Source: CAYLMG01 sp964464635
Lineage (GTDB): Bacteria; Planctomycetota; Phycisphaerae; Sedimentisphaerales; Anaerobacaceae
Assembly (NCBI GenBank): GCA_964464635.1
Contig: CAYXGT010000028.1
Location: 1 to 28,956 of the forward strand
Direction: 5' to 3'
Length of the DNA: 28,956 nt
Position 1 is the stretch's first letter. Every line of letters starts with the position of its first letter. The notes under the pieces were generated by a model that ran no database searches, had not been told where the DNA came from, and was given only the letters and a program-made list of their open reading frames with translations. This document shows, in pieces, positions 22,629 to 28,956 of the stretch. The position numbers were made by a program, and so were the translations under genes.

Positions 22629-23279
22629 TCACATTGTCGGTTTAAAAACCAGATACATCTGGTAAGAAACAACGTCCCTGTCATCCACTTTATCAAATTC
22701 CTGGGCCACTCTTATTTCTTCGAGCTTCGGGCCGAGTAACTCATCACACAAGAGACTATCCCGAAAATCACGAACTTCCTTATCGTAATTATTCTGTAGA
22801 TTACCCACCAGAGACATACGCAGAATTCTTACCGGGATAGCAACTGTAACCACTTTTTCGGGGTCATCTTTTTGGGCTCTTTTAACCTTTCTGGTTTCAT
22901 CCTTGACCTCTATTGCCGTCATAATCATAGAGGTTGGTATATTGTTAACGATAGTCTCCAGGACAGGTGTCCATTGAGTATGACTTCCGATAGTAGAAGA
23001 GACTTCAGACAAGGTGTTATGCAAGTCCTGCTCCTGCCGGTTAAGTAATTTTGCCACCCTTAAGGCGTGCTCAACCTCACTGCTGTTAATTTTTTTCTCG
23101 AGGGTAGCAATATTACTTTTTTCCACTGCTATAACAATCTTATTGTTGAGATAGCTGCCCAGCATTGCTATTGCGAGCCCCAGAGGTATAATGGCAGTAA
23201 TAGCCGCAAAAGCTACTCTTGTTGGCCCGCTTTTAACGGGAATACCACGCCCTTTTAGTAAGTCTATGGTGAACATCAT
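22629..23279 (-). CDS. pilN: Type IV pilus inner-membrane protein PilN-like, 216 aa
   Basis: PilN has a short cytoplasmic tail that docks on PilM and a periplasmic domain that pairs with PilO. The tail MMFTIDLLKGRGIPV corresponds to the INLLP motif of PilN. A membrane span follows at about 21-44 (RVAFAAITAIIPLGLAIAML), then coiled coil (about 48-90) and a ferredoxin-like domain (about 100-210; WTPVLETIVNNIPTSMIMTA). The start has AAGGAAAA upstream and lies 10 bases after the pilM stop. The sequence is divergent, so gene order supports the call. Confidence 0.85.
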   Translation of the reverse strand: MMFTIDLLKGRGIPVKSGPTRVAFAAITAIIPLGLAIAMLGSYLNNKIVIAVEKSNIATLEKKINSSEVEHALRVAKLLNRQEQDLHNTLSEVSSTIGSHTQWTPVLETIVNNIPTSMIMTAIEVKDETRKVKRAQKDDPEKVVTVAIPVRILRMSLVGNLQNNYDKEVRDFRDSLLCDELLGPKLEEIRVAQEFDKVDDRDVVSYQMYLVFKPTM

Positions 23280-23289
23280 TTTTTCCTTA

Positions 23290-24330
23290 TCAAATCATCC
23301 TCATGGCAAGGCCGGCAGCAACTACCATCGCAGGACCTTTTTGCTGCAGGATTTTTTCACACTGCGAGCCAGCCTGACAGGGGATTTTTTCGAAGGGATT
23401 CCACAAAGTTACATCTGCCTTGATTTTTTTATTCAACAAGCCGGTGAAACCTTTAACCAATGCAAAGCCGCCACAAACATAGACTCGTTCAACATCGTTT
23501 TTCTGGTTAGCAGCATAATATCTGAGGGTCTCAGAGACATCATTAATCAATTCCTGACCGGCCTGCTCCAGTCTGTTGTGTATTTTTGATTTTTTCTGGT
23601 CCTCGCTTTCGAGGCTGGATAATTCCTGTTTCACATTTTCTGCTTCGATACCCTCTTCGGCGGCAATTTTCTGAATAATATTATTGCCTGCACAAGCAAT
23701 ATCCCTGATGAACGGCAGTTCATCCTTTCCGATGATGGCAAGAGTTGTATATAAGCTGCCGACATTTAAGACGGCGAGCGTTTTTCCCGTTTGGTCCTTC
23801 TCGCATTCTTTGAGGCAATTAAGAATCGCGAGCCCGTCAACGTCTACTAAAACACTTTTAAGCGAAGCCTGACTGGCCAGCATACTCTTTCTATCTACAA
23901 GTTTTTCCGTGGCGGCAACCAAAATGCCCCGAATGAATTTTTGACCATTAGGCACAAGATGGTAATCTACGACGCTGTCATTAACATTAAAGGGACAAAC
24001 CTGTGAAGCCTCGAGCATAACGGCACCCTGGATTTCTTCGGGGGGCAAGGACGGAAATTTAAAAGTTCGTACCGCAACATCCGGGCCACAAACACTGCAT
24101 ACAGCCAGTTGTGCACTGGCAGATGCTGTGTTAACACAATTGCGTATGGCTCTTACAGTATTTATGTCACTGTCTGTTGTTTCTGACAGGCTGGTTTCAA
24201 CATCAGCCATTGCGGCAGAGCTAACAGAATATCCGGTCTTGTCTTTATGCATCTGTACAATCTTGACGGAGGATGAACCGATATCCAGCCCCAACACCTC
24301 CTCAGAACGCATTTCAAAAAACCGTTTCAA
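23290..24330 (-). CDS. pilM: Type IV pilus assembly ATPase-fold protein PilM, 346 aa
   Basis: PilM is an actin-like cytoplasmic protein that binds ATP and the PilN tail. The phosphate-1 loop is VLGLDIGSSSVKIVQM, the second is LAVLNVGSLYTTLAII, and the late glycine motif is VYVCGGFALVKGFTGLLNKK. PPEEIQGAVMLEASQVCPFN matches the conserved PilM segment for PilN binding. Length fits the family (about 350). Starts in this stretch are TTG: I chose TTG 24330, since GGAAAG (24342-24337) has 6-base spacing to it. A TTG at 24336 and Met at 24312 are alternatives. It is the first gene of the alignment operon. Confidence 0.93.
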   Translation of the reverse strand: MKRFFEMRSEEVLGLDIGSSSVKIVQMHKDKTGYSVSSAAMADVETSLSETTDSDINTVRAIRNCVNTASASAQLAVCSVCGPDVAVRTFKFPSLPPEEIQGAVMLEASQVCPFNVNDSVVDYHLVPNGQKFIRGILVAATEKLVDRKSMLASQASLKSVLVDVDGLAILNCLKECEKDQTGKTLAVLNVGSLYTTLAIIGKDELPFIRDIACAGNNIIQKIAAEEGIEAENVKQELSSLESEDQKKSKIHNRLEQAGQELINDVSETLRYYAANQKNDVERVYVCGGFALVKGFTGLLNKKIKADVTLWNPFEKIPCQAGSQCEKILQQKGPAMVVAAGLAMRMI

Positions 24331-24759
24331 TCGCAACTTTCCAAATCCCCTTACAAGATAATAAAATGCAGTCGGTTAGAGAACATACATCCATTATAAG
24401 GCCGCACCTATACGGCCTTTAGAAGCTTTATCGACTTAAATAAATGAGGACATCTTAATAAATTGGCGTTAGAGAAGTGACTTTGTGCCGGCGAACAGGC
24501 GGCGGGATTATGTCTTATAAAATATCAGATTTTCCTTTTTTATGAACAATTTTACTTTAACATTAGCCGTTCGAATGACTTGTTTTTTATTGGACATAAT
24601 AAAAAAAGAGATGAGTCTGTAAGGTATCGAGCAACTGACCGATAATACTATAAAGTGCTTTATTCTGGCCCATTAGCCTATCAGCTATAATACAGCAGCC
24701 AAATACAATCCTGTGTTCATTATCAATAAAAAGCCGGCAATAATACTGTTGAGGGTTTT
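24331..24759. other. Intergenic region between the minor-pilin cluster and pilM
   Basis: These 429 bases hold no gene I can support. They contain the -10/inverted-repeat element for pilM listed separately. I see no T-rich stem-loop that would end the minor-pilin transcript. Confidence 0.5.
24393..24419 (-). promoter_or_regulatory. Consensus -10 box with adjoining inverted repeat upstream of pilM
   Basis: On the minus strand a perfect TATAAT (24398 to 24393) lies about 63 bases before the pilM start. Directly upstream, AAGGCCG and CGGCCTT (24419-24413 and 24404-24398) form a perfect 7-bp inverted repeat around 8 bases, filling the -35 spacer and touching the -10. No good -35 is visible at 16-19 bases, so an activator or repressor site is plausible. 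Confidence 0.5.
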
Positions 24760-25965
24760 CTAATTCTCACTCCAGCGGTTTACGACAAACCCGCCGGAAC
24801 CGATATCCAACTGCGTATCTCTCAGATTGGCATCATAATATACCCTGGCTGAATTTTTCAGCTCGATAGTCTTTGCTGCCAGCGCCCCATAAATGTCAGC
24901 AGAATTATGAAACACAACATCAGCATTCGGAGCATATATAACTCCGTATAAATTAGAACTGTTCTTAAAGGCCACAGAAGTACAGCCGTCAAGGAAATAC
25001 ATCCGTAAATTACTTGGTATTTGCGTCGTGTTATTCAGTGAGCTGCTGTTTTTTGCTTCAAAATCGCCCCCGATATAAACCGTAAGTGAAGAATCCGCAT
25101 TTATATTAACCGCGGAAGAATTACCAAGGGTAAAATCGTCTGTTACATAGAGGGCAACATCACCATTAATAGTAAGGGTCTTGCTGTTCCCGAGGTCAAC
25201 CTCGGTATATTTGTAAGAGCCTGCAGGCAATGTTTTATTACCGCTGATAGTTTCGCCTGAAGGCAGTAATGTAAGTGATGGAGAGACTGTTACAGATGCG
25301 AGCGTGCTTTCCTGGGTTAAAGCGCCCGTATTACCGGTGATTTCTGCGGAATTTTTCAGCTCAATTACATCATCCGGATTACCACCCACACCTACATAAC
25401 AATCGCCTTTGATTGTTGCGCTGTTCTTCAGACTTACTTTATCATCCTGTGTGCTGTTGGTTCCCACTTTTAAATTTCCATCTTCGGGGTCATTATTATA
25501 CCAATCCACAAGAGCGCTGTTTTTAAGTGAAACACTTTCATCCCCAAAAATCGCATAATCAAGAGTCGTACCCTCTACATCCAGTGACGTCCTAACCGTC
25601 CTCCGGGCAACGCCTGCAAAACCGGTGGCCTCAATCAGGTATTCGGAGCCGTTTTTTGTAACAGTAAAACTGAAATAGGCGTCAGAGCCTTCAAGCTGAA
25701 CATAAGAAACAGTAGGCAAATTTTCATCATCAAGCGTACCCTGACTGAGTCTGAGATTCATTTCATAAAGGGATTTTACCAGGGCGGCATCCGCGGCGCA
25801 ACGTGCCTTAATTTCCTCAGCTGTTCTTACCGCATAAACTCGGCTGTTAAGCCCGAGACGAAAAAGCCCGGTGCCGGTGATAAACAGTATCAAAACAGCA
25901 AACATCGCCAACACTATGGCCGAGCCTGTCCTTTTTAAGTTCATTATTTTCAAGGCTTTTCTCAT
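24760..25965 (-). CDS. PilX/GspK-like pseudopilin with a repeated Asn-Ser beta-helix-like domain, 401 aa
   Basis: The N-terminus (KRTGSAIVLAMFAVLILFIT) has the Gly-Ser leader boundary and hydrophobic helix of a pseudopilin, but Glu at mature position 5 is missing, as in GspK. A helical stretch to about residue 75 follows. From about residue 150 to 385 a short motif recurs: SLKNSALV, SLKNSATI, ELKNSAEI, LGNSKTL, LGNSSAV, AKNSSSL, FKNSSNL, FHNSADI, LKNSARV. Its spacing suggests a stacked beta-helix or polymer-like surface, and the last part (YGVIYAPNADVVFHNSADIY) recalls the DUF7305 pattern, from memory. AGGGGGA precedes the ATG by 5 bases. It is the last gene of the minor-pilin cluster, 31 bases after the PilW-like gene. 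Confidence 0.8.
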   Translation of the reverse strand: MRKALKIMNLKRTGSAIVLAMFAVLILFITGTGLFRLGLNSRVYAVRTAEEIKARCAADAALVKSLYEMNLRLSQGTLDDENLPTVSYVQLEGSDAYFSFTVTKNGSEYLIEATGFAGVARRTVRTSLDVEGTTLDYAIFGDESVSLKNSALVDWYNNDPEDGNLKVGTNSTQDDKVSLKNSATIKGDCYVGVGGNPDDVIELKNSAEITGNTGALTQESTLASVTVSPSLTLLPSGETISGNKTLPAGSYKYTEVDLGNSKTLTINGDVALYVTDDFTLGNSSAVNINADSSLTVYIGGDFEAKNSSSLNNTTQIPSNLRMYFLDGCTSVAFKNSSNLYGVIYAPNADVVFHNSADIYGALAAKTIELKNSARVYYDANLRDTQLDIGSGGFVVNRWSEN

Positions 25966-25996
25966 TTTTCCCCCTGTTTCGAATGATTTTTTATAT

Positions 25997-26503
25997 TTAA
26001 TTATGCATTACCGCTGAGGTAATGGTCGTTATATGCTGGGAATCTTCTTCGGTCGTCAGTATCATCTGAGCCGATGTGCCGATTCTTTTAAAGAGACAGT
26101 CAGCTACGTTACTACAAACGGTCTGCACACTCGCTGTTGCTTTCGGATTAAGCGTTCCATACTCGATATTCAAATCGCCGTCAGTTTCATAAAAACGCGC
26201 ATAACGGTCAGGTACTAAAGAGAATTCGTCCGCGTAATAACAAACTTCGAGCCAGGAGCCGTCATCGTCTATGGAGCAATATGCAGAGGCTGACTTTCGG
26301 ACAGTAGAGTCGAATGTTTTTCTTACGATAAAACTGTCGGTTACCGCATCGGAGTTTAACCGGCTGTACATACGATTCCATCCCCGCTGGCTGTCGACGA
26401 GCAGGACAGCGACACCGGCAAAAATCATAATTCCTACAGTGAATGCAACCACCAATTCTAAAGTCGTCAATCCGGTTTTAAGATTAATCCTTTGTATCGA
26501 CAT
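25997..26503 (-). CDS. PilW/GspJ-like prepilin, 168 aa
   Basis: A type IV prepilin leader is clear: the basic start MSIQRINLKTG, cleavage after Gly11, then LTTLELVVAFTVGIMIFAGV with Glu at mature position 5. The rest (about residues 35-168) has helical continuation (QRGWNRMYSRLNSDAV) and a beta-rich domain like GspJ/PilW. Such minor pseudopilins prime assembly at the pilus tip. The ribosome site is weak. The gene starts 17 bases after the PilV-like gene and needs a prepilin peptidase that is not in the window. Confidence 0.85.
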   Translation of the reverse strand: MSIQRINLKTGLTTLELVVAFTVGIMIFAGVAVLLVDSQRGWNRMYSRLNSDAVTDSFIVRKTFDSTVRKSASAYCSIDDDGSWLEVCYYADEFSLVPDRYARFYETDGDLNIEYGTLNPKATASVQTVCSNVADCLFKRIGTSAQMILTTEEDSQHITTITSAVMHN

Positions 26504-26520
26504 ATCGTGCCTATTTCAAA

Positions 26521-26988
26521 TTACCAACATACGTAATTGTTAAGTTCGAAAACACTGTCCATATCGGAAAGCTCCTTATCACTTTGGTCCCTCCGCTGCC
26601 AGGCTACTCTTACATTCAAGGCCCTCAAATTGGTATCAACGTCCCTGAATGATAAAGTTGCATAACAGGTAATGTCACTTACGATAAGCTTATGACTGCT
26701 AAGGGTAGTAAAACCTGCGGGGGCTGCCTGGCCGTCGTCGGCAGTAATCGTTAACAAATCCGAGTCGAGATGGGCGACAGGGTCATAAGCCAGGGAACCG
26801 TTCGTTCCCCCCCAGCTTTCACAAAGCATCAGAGCAACCCTGGCGGTAGTAGCGTGGATATTTGCCCTTCGGGCATCGAGCGAAGAATAATAACGATACG
26901 AAATGCCCCCGATAACTGCTATCGATACGATAGCCGCAGCAAGCATTACTTCAATTAAAGACGAACCTGTAAGACGCTTAAATTTCAT
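26521..26988 (-). CDS. PilV/GspI-like prepilin, 155 aa
   Basis: I start this at ATG 26988 (MKFKRLTG), because AGGA lies 5 bases upstream and the reading matches a prepilin leader. Cleavage after Gly8 leaves SSLIEVMLAAAIVSIAVIGG with Glu5. The in-frame Met at 27075 would add 29 residues and overlap the preceding gene. The remainder (about 30-155) is the alpha-spine plus a small beta domain (VSDITCYATLSFRDVDTNLR). Size and the early SLIEV fit PilV/GspI. It starts 23 bases after the 585-residue PilX-like gene and would be part of the minor-pilin tip complex. Confidence 0.85.
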   Translation of the reverse strand: MKFKRLTGSSLIEVMLAAAIVSIAVIGGISYRYYSSLDARRANIHATTARVALMLCESWGGTNGSLAYDPVAHLDSDLLTITADDGQAAPAGFTTLSSHKLIVSDITCYATLSFRDVDTNLRALNVRVAWQRRDQSDKELSDMDSVFELNNYVCW

Positions 26989-27011
26989 AATCATCCTGTT
27001 AATATGCCCTG

Positions 27012-28769
27012 CTAATATGTAGTCCTGTAGTCGGTCCATCCTGCAGGTGCAGGTAGAAATTTTCCCCTCAACCACATATCGCCCGGCAGGATACCTTCGA
27101 GAAACCTCTCATCGAAGTAATAATGTTTCAAGTATCCATCACCGCCTATCACACCCACGACGCCGCGGATTGCCTCAGTGATGGTACCTCTTAGAACAAG
27201 GTCATCCTGAAAGCCCTGTAGCTCTTTTCTGTCCCCACTGCCTGAGCGTCTTACATTTTCAGCGCCCCAGCCGCCGCCGCCGACGGTAATAGCCGCCTCG
27301 ATAAACATCGGGTCCGGCAAATATCTCGAATTCGTCCCAGACCCACCTCCACCACTGCTTGGCGGCCATTTGCTCGGGCCTCCACCGCCCCCGCTTTCGT
27401 CGAGAATGCCAATCGGCACATACTCCGAGCCCGAAGGCTCATCGGGCGAGCCGTCAACATAAGAATATTCGCTCATCCCCGGGTCAACAACCTTTATAAC
27501 ACCCTGCGCAATGAGGCCAAGAGCATTAGGATTATCTTCCGAAGGCCTGCCATCGGCATCATGAGGGCCATCAACTGTAATAGAATCAGCAATCCATATA
27601 TTACCAGTGGCAACAACGGTAATCTTTCCACCCACAACCTGACAGCCGGAATGGTCTGTCAGGTCGCCGCCGATAACCACATTTCCATCGACAAATATCT
27701 GGCCGCCGGGTTCCGACTCAACCGAGCCTATAGTCTGAGTGACATAAGTACTCTCAATATCCCGTACGAATCTGTCACCAACTGCTACTGCATCTTCGTC
27801 CATAAGATGGTATGAATAAATATAATATCTCTCAAATACATCCCCATCGGAGCCGGGACGGATTTTAAAATCCCAGGTTCTGCTATCACTGCTCTGCCTG
27901 AATCCCCGGACGGTGCAATTATTGGTGATCCTCATTTTTCCGACACCCGAGCCGTCCACATAAAACTCAAGCTGGACAGCCGGCTGCGGATTGGAAACCG
28001 AAGCCTTTGCGACGGGACTGAATGTATAAGCCGCTTTGGTAAATTCTTTGAACCGGTCAACCTTCATACCTACCGAGTCTTCGTCTGTAATTCTGTTTTT
28101 AGGCTGGTCAAATTGAATGCCGCCGTCAAAAAGATTCATTACACCGGAGTACTTATCTGCTCCGAAGTGATTATATCTGGACTCACCCATACTGGCTTCT
28201 CTTAGAAACTGCGGGTGGCCGGTAATAAATATATCCTTCACATCAGGACTGTCCTTAGCCTTATTGATGTGAAGAGGCATATCAATAACTTCGCCATTGG
28301 CAAAATAAACCTCTTCAGTGCTGGTACTTCCTTCCGGTATCCTGCACAAACCCATATCCCATCCACCGATTGCCTGCAGGACAATAACATCGACCGTTCT
28401 GGAGAACCTTCCGCAAGTACCTTCTGAAACGATACGAAAAGCCGGTCTCGAGCCGAGGTAAGCATACAATGAGATATCATAGTCACAATAGCTGTTCGGT
28501 AAGGTTAATGAATCGGAGACAGAGCCGCCGCTTTTCAACACATAAGCCATATCCATCTGCTGGCCCATCCAGAAGATGGCTTTTTCATAACCGGCTTCCG
28601 CGGCAAGCATCGCAATAGACTCATTTTTTATTCTCGAGGCATTCAACCTGACACCAAAAGAGACCGTCAGCAGTCCCAAACCGAGAATCGTTAACACTAC
28701 CATACAAATTACGGTCAGAAGGAGCACGGAACTGCGTTTTTTAATATGTTTTTTCTTTTTAAGGAACAT
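27012..28769 (-). CDS. Large PilX/GspK-like pilus protein, 585 aa
   Basis: The N-terminus (MFLKKKKHIKKRSSVLLLTV) is basic, followed by a long hydrophobic helix and NESIAMLAAEAGYEKAIFWM, the pattern of PilX/GspK proteins (no Gly-cleavage site with Glu5). The middle (about 90-460) is beta-rich with strands such as QIFVDGNVVIGGDL and KITVVATGNIWIADSITVDG. A Gly-rich linker with repeated GGGG lies at about 455-475, and a second GGGG run follows near 504. The protein ends in an aromatic, Tyr-rich tail (TDYRTTY). I chose ATG 28769 because GGAAAGGGA precedes it; ATG 28805 overlaps the previous stop by 4 bases (ATGA) and would give 597 residues by translational coupling. Likely a tip or adhesin-like component. 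Confidence 0.78.
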   Translation of the reverse strand: MFLKKKKHIKKRSSVLLLTVICMVVLTILGLGLLTVSFGVRLNASRIKNESIAMLAAEAGYEKAIFWMGQQMDMAYVLKSGGSVSDSLTLPNSYCDYDISLYAYLGSRPAFRIVSEGTCGRFSRTVDVIVLQAIGGWDMGLCRIPEGSTSTEEVYFANGEVIDMPLHINKAKDSPDVKDIFITGHPQFLREASMGESRYNHFGADKYSGVMNLFDGGIQFDQPKNRITDEDSVGMKVDRFKEFTKAAYTFSPVAKASVSNPQPAVQLEFYVDGSGVGKMRITNNCTVRGFRQSSDSRTWDFKIRPGSDGDVFERYYIYSYHLMDEDAVAVGDRFVRDIESTYVTQTIGSVESEPGGQIFVDGNVVIGGDLTDHSGCQVVGGKITVVATGNIWIADSITVDGPHDADGRPSEDNPNALGLIAQGVIKVVDPGMSEYSYVDGSPDEPSGSEYVPIGILDESGGGGGPSKWPPSSGGGGSGTNSRYLPDPMFIEAAITVGGGGWGAENVRRSGSGDRKELQGFQDDLVLRGTITEAIRGVVGVIGGDGYLKHYYFDERFLEGILPGDMWLRGKFLPAPAGWTDYRTTY

Positions 28770-28801
28770 TTTCCGGTCCCTTTCCAAAAAACTTATATCT
28801 A

Positions 28802-28956
28802 TCATTTAGGCCAAACATTTCTCATCATCGTGGCAGTCATTACCTTCATTCGCTCACCATCATCCGGATCGGTAAGGACAATATTAATCCTGACGCATCC
28901 TTTTCCGACGCCGCTTTCTACTGTATGGCTAAAGGCACCAATATCGCCATCGGCTG
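28802..28956 (-). CDS. Partial gene at the right edge, C-terminus of a probable pseudopilin
   Basis: The last 50 or so codons of a minus-strand gene enter from the right edge and end at TGA 28804-28802. The visible tail reads ADGDIGAFSHTVESGVGKGC, then VRINIVLTDPDDGERMKVMT, ending MMRNVWPK. The beta-strand pattern (CVRINIVLTD) and position suggest the end of another minor pseudopilin, like PilW/GspJ. It overlaps the upstream Met option of the following gene by ATGA. The family cannot be fixed from this piece. Confidence 0.7.
   Translation of the reverse strand, partial: ADGDIGAFSHTVESGVGKGCVRINIVLTDPDDGERMKVMTATMMRNVWPK

Overview
This window looks like a chromosomal contig from a Planctomycetota bacterium, most probably of the class Phycisphaerae. 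That placement is an inference. It rests on a sigma-70 factor preceded by several helix-turn-helix segments, an ECF sigma module with a large exported coiled-coil partner, a type IV pilus locus full of divergent GspK/PilX-like proteins, and an AT-rich repeat at the left edge of a kind I recall from Phycisphaerae metagenome bins. A run of 10 Ns (13014-13023) shows it is a scaffolded, probably metagenomic, assembly. I found no tRNA, rRNA, CRISPR array, insertion sequence or phage gene.

Layout. 1-259: repeat-rich left edge. 260-2236 (+): an exported protein and a polytopic membrane protein, neither recognised. 2561-2815 (+): csrA, closed by a perfect bidirectional terminator shared with the converging unit. 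5321-2970 (-): an ECF sigma factor, a membrane-anchored probable anti-sigma partner, and an exported coiled-coil protein, read in that order. 9196-5418 (-): a fused EtfB-EtfA electron transfer flavoprotein followed by an ETF:quinone oxidoreductase. 9441-10067 (+): a stand-alone corrinoid (B12) protein, divergent from etfBA. 10704-10324 (-): a small DUF6404-like membrane protein. 11022-17281 (+): the chimeric sigma factor, purD and a 1008-residue AsmA-like protein. 18635-17319 (-): a double zinc-ribbon protein and a HAD phosphatase.

18873-28956 (-) is one large type IV pilus region. Read in transcription order it starts with the tail of a cut-off gene at the window edge and four pseudopilin-like proteins: a 585-residue PilX/GspK-like protein, PilV-like, PilW-like, and a 401-residue PilX-like protein with a repeated Asn-Ser motif. 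After a 0.4-kb gap that carries a consensus -10 box come pilM, pilN, pilO, a parA, a PilP/GspC-like gene and the secretin. These encode the alignment complex that links the cytoplasm to the outer membrane. The extension and retraction motors, the platform protein and the prepilin peptidase are not in the window.

The most interesting point is the ParA-type ATPase inside the pilus alignment operon, with no parB beside it. The next gene overlaps parA by 29 bases. It encodes a PilP/GspC-like protein with an unusually long cytoplasmic tail, and the first residues of that tail resemble the ParA-activating N-terminal peptide of ParB proteins. I infer a built-in positioning system: ParA would place the pilus machine in the cell through the PilP-like subunit. 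Secondary points are the two-gene EtfBA/ETF-QO module that compresses a FixABCX-like electron path, and the sigma factor with three predicted extra HTH segments.
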